Below are positions 1 to 7,144 of a stretch of DNA of 64,000 nt, one piece after another (position 1 is the stretch's first letter; every line of letters begins with the position of its first letter). The notes under the pieces are model-generated. The model did not search any database, was not told the DNA's origin, and saw only the letters and a program-made list of their open reading frames with translations. This DNA is from Sandaracinaceae bacterium (GTDB taxonomy: Bacteria > Myxococcota_A > Polyangia > Polyangiales > Sandaracinaceae). Both the position numbers and the translations under genes were made by a program. The DNA is taken from contig JACKEC010000017.1 in assembly GCA_020633195.1 (NCBI GenBank), positions 186,001 through 250,000 of the forward strand, given 5' to 3'.

Positions 1-295
1 CGAGGAACGGGGTGCCGTCGCTCGCGCGGCCCATGTCGAACACGTCGACGATGTTCGGGTGGCCGATCGAGCTCGCGGTCCGCGCCTCGCGCTGGAAGCG
101 CTCGACGTTGCTCTTGTCCCGGCTCAGCTCGGGCGCGAGGAGCTTCACCGCGACCTCACGCTCGAGGTCGAGGTGCAGGGCGCGGTAGACGGCCCCCATC
201 CCGCCCTCGCCGAGGCGACCGAGGATCCTGTAGCGACCGGCGAGGACCTCGCCGAGGAACGGGTCGGGCGCGGGGATCGACTCGGGCGCGCTCAC
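1..295 (-). CDS. Ser/Thr protein kinase, N-terminal part (cut by window edge)
   Basis: The reverse strand opens with GTG at 295 and runs off the left edge, so only about 98 N-terminal residues are visible. They carry a Hanks-type kinase start: a glycine loop (GEGGMGAVY), the VAIK-type lysine (VAVKLL), the C-helix segment FQREARTAS and the conserved HPNIVDVFD. The catalytic loop lies outside the window. The GTG overlaps the stop codon of the upstream kinase gene by four bases (GTGA), so the two kinases are probably translationally coupled. The family phosphorylates Ser/Thr on target proteins. Substrate and C-terminal sensor are unknown because the gene is truncated. Confidence 0.9.
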   Translation of the reverse strand, partial: MSAPESIPAPDPFLGEVLAGRYRILGRLGEGGMGAVYRALHLDLEREVAVKLLAPELSRDKSNVERFQREARTASSIGHPNIVDVFDMGRASDGTPFL

Positions 296-1896
296 TGCAG
301 CGCCTCCAGTCGCGCGCGGATCGCGGCGGCGTCGCGGGCCGTCGGCGCGAGCGCGAGGTAGTGGGTGTACGCCCGGCGCGCCTCCGCCGGTCGGCCCATG
401 CGCTGGTTGGCCAGGCCGAGGCCGCGCCACGCCGGCGCGTGGTCGGGGTCCGCGAGCGTCGCCGCCCCGAACCGCTGGATCGCCTGGGGCACGAGCCCCT
501 CGGTGAGCGCGTGCGTGCCCTGGCGCGTGAGGCGCTCGGCCCGCACGCGATCCGAGGCCGGCGGCGCGTCGGCGGTCGCGGGCGCCGCGGGTGCGCTCGC
601 CACGATCGACGGCGTCCTCTCGACCACGGGGCGCGGCGGGATCCCGACCGCGTCCGCGAGCACGGGAGGCTCGACCGGCTCCTCGGGAGGATCCACCGCG
701 TCCGGGATCGGCGCGGGCGCCGGCGCGGGGCTCGCGACGGGTTGGGCCGGAGCCGCCGCCGCCGCGGGCGCCTCGTCGGGTCCGAGGTTCCAGAGCACCA
801 GCCCGAGCGCCAGCGCCCCGACCACCGCGGCCGCCGCGAGCAGCGGGCGGCGCGTCTTCAGCATCGGGACCTCGACCGGCTCGCTCGCCTTCTTCTCGAG
901 CGGCCGCACGACCTCGGTCGGCAGCTGCCGCTGTCGCGGTCGGCGCAGCGCGGGGCGCAGGTGAGGATCCACGATCACCTTCGGCGCGTCGCCGACGGGC
1001 GTCGGGGCGCGCCGCACGGGGCTGCCCGCGCCGCGGGAGAGGTCCGCGATCAGGTCGCCCGCGGTCGCGTGGCGCCGCGACGGATCCCGCGCGAGCCCGC
1101 GGGCCAGCGCGGCCTCGACCCCGTCCTCCACCACGACGCCGAACGAGGCGAGCGTCGGGGGATCCTCTTCGGTCTTCCGAATCAGGATCTGCGTGCCCGA
1201 GCGGTCGTCGAACGGGCACCGCCCGCTGAGGAGCTCGAAGACGACGCACGCCAGCGAGTAGACGTCGGCCCGACCGTCGATCGTCTCTCCGCGCGCGGCC
1301 TCGGGGCTGAGGTAGGCGGCGGTGCCCACCACCAAGCCCTCGCGGGTCAGGCGACGCGCTTCGCGATCCATGACCCACGCGTGCCCGAAGTCGACGATCC
1401 GCACGACCTCTTGGCCGTTCGGCAGCGCCTCGAGGACGAGGTTCTCGGGCTTGAGGTCGCGGTGCACGATCCCTCGCCCGTGCATCAGGTCGATGGCGCT
1501 CGCGGGCCCCTCGAGCAGCTCGAGGACACGCTCGAGCGCCAGCGGGCCTCGCTCGCCGAGGATCGTGCGCAGGTCGCGGCCCGCGAGCAGCGGCATCACG
1601 AGGTAGGGGCGTCCGTCGGGGAGCCGATCGACGTCGTAGATGTCGATGATGTTCGGGTGCGCCAGCCCGCTGATCGCGGTGGCCTCCCGCTTGAAGCGCT
1701 TCAGCGAGGTCGCGTCGAGCGCCCCCCGCACGCGCATCACCTTGATCGCCACGGTGCGCCCGAGGCGGCGCTGGCGCGCCTCGTACACCACCCCCGCGCC
1801 CCCGCGGCCGAGCTGGCCGACGACCTCGTAGCGTCCCCCGATCGTCGCGCCGATCAGCGGGTCGGCGATCTCGTCTTCGGTCGTGGCGGCCATCAT
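292..1896 (-). CDS. Membrane-anchored Ser/Thr protein kinase with C-terminal TPRs
   Basis: This is a Hanks-type kinase. From the ATG at 1896 it has the glycine loop GRGGAGVVYEA, catalytic Lys about residue 52, HRDLKPEN from about residue 145 and DFG near 169. An SPE motif follows activation-loop residues. After the kinase domain comes a Lys/Arg-rich linker, one transmembrane helix (AAAAVVGALALGLVLW), a long Pro/Ala/Glu-rich segment and two TPR-like repeats at the C-terminus, probably extracytoplasmic. The frame is open up to a GTG at 1983. I prefer the Met-Met pair at 1896/1893, which sits five bases after GGTGG and just before the conserved domain. Its stop overlaps the next kinase start. 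Substrate unknown. Confidence 0.9.
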   Translation of the reverse strand: MMAATTEDEIADPLIGATIGGRYEVVGQLGRGGAGVVYEARQRRLGRTVAIKVMRVRGALDATSLKRFKREATAISGLAHPNIIDIYDVDRLPDGRPYLVMPLLAGRDLRTILGERGPLALERVLELLEGPASAIDLMHGRGIVHRDLKPENLVLEALPNGQEVVRIVDFGHAWVMDREARRLTREGLVVGTAAYLSPEAARGETIDGRADVYSLACVVFELLSGRCPFDDRSGTQILIRKTEEDPPTLASFGVVVEDGVEAALARGLARDPSRRHATAGDLIADLSRGAGSPVRRAPTPVGDAPKVIVDPHLRPALRRPRQRQLPTEVVRPLEKKASEPVEVPMLKTRRPLLAAAAVVGALALGLVLWNLGPDEAPAAAAAPAQPVASPAPAPAPIPDAVDPPEEPVEPPVLADAVGIPPRPVVERTPSIVASAPAAPATADAPPASDRVRAERLTRQGTHALTEGLVPQAIQRFGAATLADPDHAPAWRGLGLANQRMGRPAEARRAYTHYLALAPTARDAAAIRARLEALQ

Positions 1897-1964
1897 GGAG
1901 GCCACCAGCGCAAACTCCGATCCAGCGGGCGTCGACGCGACCCGAACCGGGGCCCGACACCGCG

Positions 1965-1985
1965 CTGTGGGATCGGACCCCACAG
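1965..1985. promoter_or_regulatory. Inverted repeat upstream of the kinase gene
   Basis: CTGTGGG (1965-1971) and CCCACAG (1979-1985) form a perfect 7-base inverted repeat with a 7-base spacer, about 70 bases upstream of the preferred kinase start at 1896. It could be an operator for the kinase pair. If translation starts at the alternative GTG (1983) it would instead be coding sequence. No bound factor can be named. Confidence 0.25.
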
Positions 1986-2019
1986 TCGTTTTCCCACGCC
2001 CTACAGGGCGCGTGACCGA

Positions 2020-3003
2020 TCAGGAGGACGTGGTGGCTTCGCCGGGGACGAAGTCGGCGTCGTAGATGTCGAGCTCGGCCTTGAGCTTCGCGGGCATCCA
2101 GTCCTCGTCCTCGCGCGGGGCGGGCAACTCGAGCGGCTTGCCATCGAACGTCATCCGCTTGCCAGGCCACACGTACGCCTCGATGAGGTAGGGCAGCAGC
2201 GACACCCGGTCGAGGTTCGGGTGGAGATGCGGGGCGAGCTCCTTCTCGTGCTCCTCGCGGAGCTTCGACCAGTGCAGCCCAGGCTTCATGTGGTGGACGC
2301 CGTGGAACCCGTTGTTGAACGTGAACCAGTTCAGCACCTTGCCGGTGAAGTTCCGGCTGTGGTTGTACGGGTGCTCACCATCGCAGCCGTCGTGCTGCAC
2401 GAAGTTGATGCCCATGATCCCCCACGCCGCGTACTGGTGCGGGATCATCACGAACACGATGAACTTCAGGGGGATGAAGCCCCACAGCTTGACCGGGTCG
2501 AGGATCGCGAGCGCGCCGAGGAACGAGACGTAGGCGATCGTCTCGATCAGGAACTGCCGGTACCACTTCGGGTTCGCGCGCCGCATCGCCTTCGCGAAGC
2601 GCGCGTTGTCCTTGAAGATCGGCGGCCCGACGACGAACGAGAACAGGAGCTGGTTGAGCAGGTTCCAACGGAAACGCATCTTGTCGGTGCGCATCCGGTC
2701 CTTGGGCCGCTGCGTGTACTTGTGGTGGCTGAGGTTGTGGCCCGGCACGTACATGCTGACCGGGTGCCCGTAGCCGTTGGTCAGCAGCACCTGGAAGATG
2801 CTGTTGAGCACCCGGTTCTTGAAGACCGGGCAGTGCACCGTGTTGTGCGTCGCCACGGCGATGAAGAACGCGAGCAGACAGAGCGGGATGAAGAACGCGA
2901 TCCAGCCCCACCACGGGAGGTCGAGGACGAACGCGGCGGCCAGCAGCCCGTAGAAGGTCAGGACGAACCCGATCGTGCGGAGGTCGGCGGTGTTTCTGAG
3001 CAT
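2020..3003 (-). CDS. Membrane fatty acid desaturase
   Basis: This 327-residue integral membrane protein has the three histidine clusters of diiron acyl-lipid desaturases/hydroxylases: HNTVH near residue 53, HNLSHH near 89 and HGVHHMKPGLHW near 235. A further GEHPYNHSRNF segment lies between the last two. Hydrophobic segments flank the boxes (two near the N-terminus, two around residues 155-200), as in the FA_desaturase family. These enzymes use O2 and electrons from a redox partner to introduce a double bond into membrane acyl chains. No ferredoxin or reductase gene is adjacent. The start ATG follows GGAGCGAGAG. The gene stands alone, 60 bases after the Hint lipoprotein. Regiospecificity cannot be told from sequence. 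Confidence 0.9.
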   Translation of the reverse strand: MLRNTADLRTIGFVLTFYGLLAAAFVLDLPWWGWIAFFIPLCLLAFFIAVATHNTVHCPVFKNRVLNSIFQVLLTNGYGHPVSMYVPGHNLSHHKYTQRPKDRMRTDKMRFRWNLLNQLLFSFVVGPPIFKDNARFAKAMRRANPKWYRQFLIETIAYVSFLGALAILDPVKLWGFIPLKFIVFVMIPHQYAAWGIMGINFVQHDGCDGEHPYNHSRNFTGKVLNWFTFNNGFHGVHHMKPGLHWSKLREEHEKELAPHLHPNLDRVSLLPYLIEAYVWPGKRMTFDGKPLELPAPREDEDWMPAKLKAELDIYDADFVPGEATTSS

Positions 3004-3066
3004 CTCGATCTCTCGCTCCGGAGCGAAGCAGGCGCAGTTTTGACCGCGCCAGGCGGCCTGTCCACG

Positions 3067-3909
3067 TCAGGGGGTGAGGGTGCTCCCGATGAGGACGCCC
3101 CCCGCGACATAGGTCCCGGTGTCCGAATCCGGAAGGATGTCGTGCGTGAACGGGTGCTCGTAGGCGACCGTCTGCACCTCGATCACCCGGGTTCCGTCGA
3201 GATCGTCGCCCGGACGCAGATCCCAGAAGCGCCGCCCGTCCGCCGTCGGGTGCGGTCCGCTGATGAAGAGCGTGCGTCCCGACTCGAGGACGGCGCGAAC
3301 CACCGCGTGGTCCACGACGGGCGTCCGGGTGATCTGGATCAACGGCCGCGCGACGAGCGCGCCCTCGTGCATCGTGTAGACGAGGTCGCCGACCTCGAGC
3401 TCGGCGATCGGTCGCTCGCCGGACGGCGTCGCGATGGCCGTGTCCGGCGATGCGCAGACCGCGCCCCAGGCGCAGGTGAACATCATCGGGGTGCAGATGC
3501 CCGATCCACCGCCCATGCCCATCCGCGGCTGGTTGCAGTGCGGCCGCGCCGGGTCGGTGCACTCGGCGTCGTCGGTGCAAGCGGTGGTGCAGAGGCAGTT
3601 CTGCGTCGGCCCGCCCGCCGGGCAGCACAGGCAGCCGAGCGCGCCGTCGGCGCAGAACCCCTCGGTCATCCCCTCGCACGCCGGCCCCGCGTCGACGTCG
3701 CCAGCGTCGGAGCCCGGGCCCGCGTCGGTCGCTCCCGCGTCGGTGCCCGGACCCGCGTCGCTGCCCGCTCCCGCGTCGACGTCGCCGGCGTCCGTGTCGC
3801 CCGCGTCCGCGAGCGTCGCCGCGTCCATGCCGACGCCCGCGTCCGCGTCCGTTCCGTCGCCGCAGCCGGCCAGCAGCAGCACCGCGACGCACAAGGTCCG
3901 AGCGTTCAT
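3067..3909 (-). CDS. Lipoprotein with Asp-Ala-Gly tract, Cys-rich region and C-terminal Hint domain
   Basis: This 280-residue protein starts with a lipoprotein signal (lipobox LLAGC, Cys16). A low-complexity DAG-rich linker follows (about residues 22-77), then a cysteine-rich segment (78-146). The C-terminal domain begins at Cys152 (CASPDTAIATPSGERPIAEL) and has the hallmarks of a Hedgehog/intein (Hint) fold: the start cysteine, the EVGDLVYT strand, a block-B-like SGPHPTADG with His220 and the terminal GTYVAGGVLIGS. The usual C-terminal His-Asn is replaced by Gly-Ser, so cleavage after the domain is not expected. An N-to-S acyl shift at Cys152, as in Hedgehog or type-B bacterial intein-like domains, remains possible. 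It is a tandem paralogue of the next gene. A GGGGGGTG ribosome-binding stretch precedes the ATG. Confidence 0.85.
   Translation of the reverse strand: MNARTLCVAVLLLAGCGDGTDADAGVGMDAATLADAGDTDAGDVDAGAGSDAGPGTDAGATDAGPGSDAGDVDAGPACEGMTEGFCADGALGCLCCPAGGPTQNCLCTTACTDDAECTDPARPHCNQPRMGMGGGSGICTPMMFTCAWGAVCASPDTAIATPSGERPIAELEVGDLVYTMHEGALVARPLIQITRTPVVDHAVVRAVLESGRTLFISGPHPTADGRRFWDLRPGDDLDGTRVIEVQTVAYEHPFTHDILPDSDTGTYVAGGVLIGSTLTP
3679..3846 (-). repeat. Asp-Ala-Gly coding repeat tract
   Basis: Repeated GACGCGGGC-type codons encode a DAG/SDAG/TDAG linker (about 56 residues) between the lipidated cysteine and the folded Cys-rich part. It is probably a flexible envelope spacer. The same codon repeats occur in the adjacent paralogue and in lipoproteins at 20 kb and 59.8 kb. 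Confidence 0.7.
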
Positions 3910-3971
3910 GTCGTCACCCCCCGAGCGTTCATTGTGACCGACGGCTCGGGGGCGACGTCAACTCCTCGCGG

Positions 3972-4975
3972 TCACGGAAACAGTGTGCTGCCGATGAGGA
4001 CGCCAGCGGCGACGTAGGTTCCGGTGTCGGAGTCGGGCAAGATGTCGTGCGTGTACGCGTGCTCGTAGGGGAGCGTCTCGACCGTCTCGATCGCGACTCC
4101 GTCGATCGCGTCGCCGACCGAGAGCTCGGAGAAGAGCCGCCCGTCGGCGGTGGGGTGGGGCCCGCTGATCTCGAGCACGCGGCCGGTCGCGAGGACTGCG
4201 CGGACCACGGCGTGATCGACCACGGGGTTCCGGTGCACGCGGACGAGCGGTCGCGCGACGAGCGCGCCCTCGTGCATCGTGTACACGAGGTCGCCGACCT
4301 CGAGCTCGGCGATCGGTCGCTCCCCCGACGGCGTCGCGATCGGGGTGTCCGGCGAGGCGCAGACCGCGCCCCAGCGGCAGATGAAGCTCGAGTCGGTGCA
4401 CATCCCCATGCGCCCGCCGCTGCCCGGCCCGGTGGGCCGGTTGCACGTGGGGCGCGCCGCGTCGGTGCAGTCGGCGTCGGTGCTGCACGCGGTGGTGCAG
4501 AGGTAGTTCTCGGCGGGGCCGCCGAAGGGGCAGCTCAGGCACATCAGGGACCCGTCGGTGCAGAAGCCGGAGAACCGACCGCCGCACTCCGGGCCGGCGT
4601 CGGCGCCGGGGCCGGCGTCCGTGCCCGCGTCCGTGCCCGCGTCGGAGCCGGCGTCCGTGCCCGCGCCCGCGTCCGAGCCTGCGTCCATGCTCGTGCCGGC
4701 GTCCGAGCCCGCGTCCGAGGCCGAGCCCGCGTCCGTGCTCGAGCCCGCGTCGGTGGTCTCGCCCGCGTCCGTGCTCGCGCCCGCGTCCGTGCTCGTGCCC
4801 GCGTCGCTGGTCTCGCCCGCGTCGGTGCCCGCTCCGGCGTCGGTGGTGCCCCGTCCGTGGCGCCTGCGGCGCTGCCGGCGGCCGCGTCCATCGTCGCGGG
4901 GCCGCCGTCCACGTCCGTCCCGCCGCTACACCCGGCCAGTCCGAGGACCGCCACCAGCATCCATCGAGCGCGCAT
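3972..4975 (-). pseudogene. Frameshifted paralogue: DAG-linker, Cys-rich, Hint-domain lipoprotein
   Basis: The signal peptide and lipobox (LGLAGC) begin at ATG 4975 in one frame. The DAG linker, Cys-rich region and Hint domain (238 residues from the Met at 4688) are in another. The two frames join at a run of four C on the plus strand (4849-4852). One extra G on the coding strand there would give an unbroken lipoprotein of about 334 residues. The Hint part (from Cys110 of the downstream frame, CASPDTPIATPSGERPIAEL, to GTYVAAGVLIGS) matches the upstream neighbour, with one difference in the first 39 residues. Either the gene has decayed, it is phase-variable, or the assembly has a homopolymer error. 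A ribosome site (GGGAGGGTGG) precedes the first ATG and a TACGAT box lies further up, so expression was intended. Confidence 0.8.
4590..4848 (-). repeat. Long Asp-Ala-Gly coding repeat tract
   Basis: About 85 codons of the type TSTDAG/ASTDAG/SDAG. Read in other frames the same DNA gives Arg/Thr-rich or Gly/His/Arg-rich nonsense. The tract starts right after the frameshift point, is near-repetitive at DNA level, and is a natural site for slippage and length change. Confidence 0.75.
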
Positions 4976-5061
4976 GTTCCACCCTCCCGCGCGCCATCGT
5001 ACTCCCGCGTCGTGGCGCGCGTCCGCGGGACTTCGGAGCCGATTCGCCTCATCCTCTCCGG

Positions 5062-5292
5062 GTGCGGGGGAGGCGCATCGGGGCGATCGGCCTCGCCGTG
5101 GCGTTGGCCGCGGCGCTCGCGGGCTGTCGCGAGATCACGATCGACCCGGCGGGCGCCCAGCGCGCGCCGCTCCTCGAGGCGGTGGAGGAGACCGACGCGC
5201 AGGTCGACGAGGACGCGGCGGCGCCGCCCGGGCCGATCCCGGACTGGGCCCTCGAGGACCCGCCGCCGCCGGCGTTCCCGCCGCCCGAGTAG
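5062..5292 (+). CDS. Small putative lipoprotein
   Basis: A 76-residue frame from GTG 5062. It has Arg residues at the N-terminus, a hydrophobic stretch (IGAIGLAVALAAALAGC) ending in a good lipobox, then an acidic, Pro-rich tail (EETDAQVDEDAAAPPGP). It has no domain I can recognise. The neighbouring recD gene converges on it with only four bases between the stop codons. No clear ribosome site is visible and the start codon is chosen only because it gives a proper signal peptide. The size and composition suit a small envelope protein, but it could be spurious. Confidence 0.5.
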   Translation: MRGRRIGAIGLAVALAAALAGCREITIDPAGAQRAPLLEAVEETDAQVDEDAAAPPGPIPDWALEDPPPPAFPPPE

Positions 5293-5296
5293 GGCC

Positions 5297-7144
5297 TCAT
5301 GGGCGGAGGCGCTCGCCGATCCCCGTCGATCGCTCCACCCGGCGGCGCACGGCGCGGCCGAGCGCGATCGGATCGCCGACGACGTGCACGACCCGCCGGG
5401 CGCGCGTGATCGCGGTGTAGATGACCTCGCGCGTCAGCAGCCGGGGGTGATCCTGCTCGGGCAAGAGCAGCGCGACCTCGTCGTGCTCGGAGCCCTGGGC
5501 CTTGTGCACGGTCGTCGCCCAGGCGAGCTCGAGGAGGCCGCGGACCGCCTCGAGCGGGTGCGCCACGAAGCGGTCCTCTCGACGGAACACGGCGCTCAGC
5601 CGAGGCGTGGCGTCCGCGGCGGCGGCGACCCAGAGCAGCATCCCGCGGTCCCCGTTGAAGAGGCCCCGGTCGTAGTCGTTGCGCGTCACGAGCACCGGCT
5701 CGCCGGCGACCCAGCGGGCCTCCCCCGCGAACTGCTGGTGCATCCAGAGGTTGACCGCCTCGACGCTGGTCGGCCGCCAGCCGTGGCGCGTCACGCACAG
5801 GAGCGCGTGCCGCTCGGCGTGATCGAAGAGGCCGCCGAGCAGCGCGGGCGCGTCCCAGACCGTGTCGACCCGGGTGAAGGTGCGGCGGGCGAGGTCGTCG
5901 GGCCGGACCCGCTCGAGCCACGAGCGGAGGAACGCGCGCCGGCCGCGCGCGTCGACGTCGTGCAGGAACGCGCCGGGGCCGCTCATCGGCCGCACCTCGC
6001 CGGCGTTGACCCCCGCCGCGACGTCGAGGATGTGCGAGCCCTCGGGCCGGCTCGGGTCGACGCGGTGGCTCTGGGTCAGCCGCACCGTCGGGACGTGATC
6101 GGCGAGGTCGCGGAAGACCGCCCCGGCGGCCACGGACGGGAGCTGCTCGGCGTCCCCGAGGAGCACGAGCCGAGCGCCGGCGCCGAGCGAGGCCACGACG
6201 CGCTCCATCAGGAAGACGTCGATCATGGAGCCCTCGTCGAGCACCACGAGGCGCTCGCTGAGCGGGCTCGTCTCGTGATGGCGGAAGCGCCGCTGCGACG
6301 GCGACCACCCGAGGAGCCGATGGATCGTGCGCGGCCGCGGCAGCGCGTCGAGGAGCGCGCGGTCGCTGTCGAGCGGATCCTCGATCGCGAGGAGGGCGGA
6401 CTCGATCGCGCCCCGCATCCGGTCGGCGGCCTTGCCGGTGGGGGCGGCCAAGGCGATCGCGGCCGGGTCGACGTCGCCCCGCTGGAGCGCGGCGCGCAGG
6501 AGGGTCACGACGATCGAGGTCTTGCCCGTCCCGGGGCCGCCGCTGACGATCGAGACGGGCGAGCCGAGCGCCACCTCGACCGCGCGGCGCTGCTCGTCGG
6601 TGAGGACCACCGGGCCGCGCGGGCCGGTCGCGGGGCGCTCGAGCACGCGCGCGAGGGCCTCGCTCGCGTCGACCACGACGCCGTCGCGCAGGCGGGCGGC
6701 GATCCGGCGGGCGAGGGCCTCCTCGACGGCGCGCACGCGCTCCGAGCACACGAACCCGTCCTCGACGACGAGCGGCCGGCCCGGGCCCACCATCGCGTCG
6801 AACGCCCCCGCGCGCAGCCGCTCCTCGACGCGGGCGCCGAGCGCGCGGTCGCCGAGCACGAGCCCCGCGCGCTCCGCGAGCTCGGCGATCCCGACGCGCG
6901 TCGAGCCCCTCGCGAGCGCCTCCGACACGAGCAGGAACAGCGCCTCGAGCGCGCGGCGATCCTCGGCCTCGAGCCCGGGCGTCATCCGCGCGAGCTCCCA
7001 CGCCACGTGGGCTTCCTCGGCCGAGACGTCCGCGCGCGCGAGCGCCTCGCGGGCGACCTCGGGCAGCTCCGACGGCCACCCGTCCCGCTCGCCGAGGCCG
7101 GCGGCGATCCGCGCCGCGCCGTGGGCTCGCCAGGGGATCGTCAT
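5297..7144 (-). CDS. recD: Exodeoxyribonuclease V subunit RecD
   Basis: The 615-residue protein matches RecD, the fast 5'-3' helicase motor of RecBCD. An N-terminal helical region is followed by Walker A SGGPGTGKTS near residue 185, the Walker B-like LVVLDEGSMID, GDAEQLPSV and Q-S-H-R in motif III-IV, and the C-terminal VHKAQGSE and YTAITRAR motifs of the SF1B core. The ATG at 7144 overlaps the recC stop by four bases (ATGA), so I start the protein there, although the frame stays open far upstream inside recC. RecBCD processes double-strand ends for recombination and degrades foreign DNA. The operon contains recC and recD only. Confidence 0.93.
   Translation of the reverse strand: MTIPWRAHGAARIAAGLGERDGWPSELPEVAREALARADVSAEEAHVAWELARMTPGLEAEDRRALEALFLLVSEALARGSTRVGIAELAERAGLVLGDRALGARVEERLRAGAFDAMVGPGRPLVVEDGFVCSERVRAVEEALARRIAARLRDGVVVDASEALARVLERPATGPRGPVVLTDEQRRAVEVALGSPVSIVSGGPGTGKTSIVVTLLRAALQRGDVDPAAIALAAPTGKAADRMRGAIESALLAIEDPLDSDRALLDALPRPRTIHRLLGWSPSQRRFRHHETSPLSERLVVLDEGSMIDVFLMERVVASLGAGARLVLLGDAEQLPSVAAGAVFRDLADHVPTVRLTQSHRVDPSRPEGSHILDVAAGVNAGEVRPMSGPGAFLHDVDARGRRAFLRSWLERVRPDDLARRTFTRVDTVWDAPALLGGLFDHAERHALLCVTRHGWRPTSVEAVNLWMHQQFAGEARWVAGEPVLVTRNDYDRGLFNGDRGMLLWVAAAADATPRLSAVFRREDRFVAHPLEAVRGLLELAWATTVHKAQGSEHDEVALLLPEQDHPRLLTREVIYTAITRARRVVHVVGDPIALGRAVRRRVERSTGIGERLRP

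Noticed and set aside
1997..2010. CGCCCT-AC-AGGGCG as terminator of the desaturase gene
   Set aside because: Six-base stem with a two-base loop and no T tract; too weak to call, although correctly placed.
361..4017. Very long plus-strand open frame across the kinase, desaturase and Hint genes
   Set aside because: Arg/His/Glu-rich composition with no domain; it mirrors well-supported minus-strand genes and results from high GC at third positions.
4590..4848. CRISPR-like or tandem non-coding array in the DAG repeat region
   Set aside because: The repeats are in-frame codons for Asp-Ala-Gly with irregular spacing and no unique spacers.
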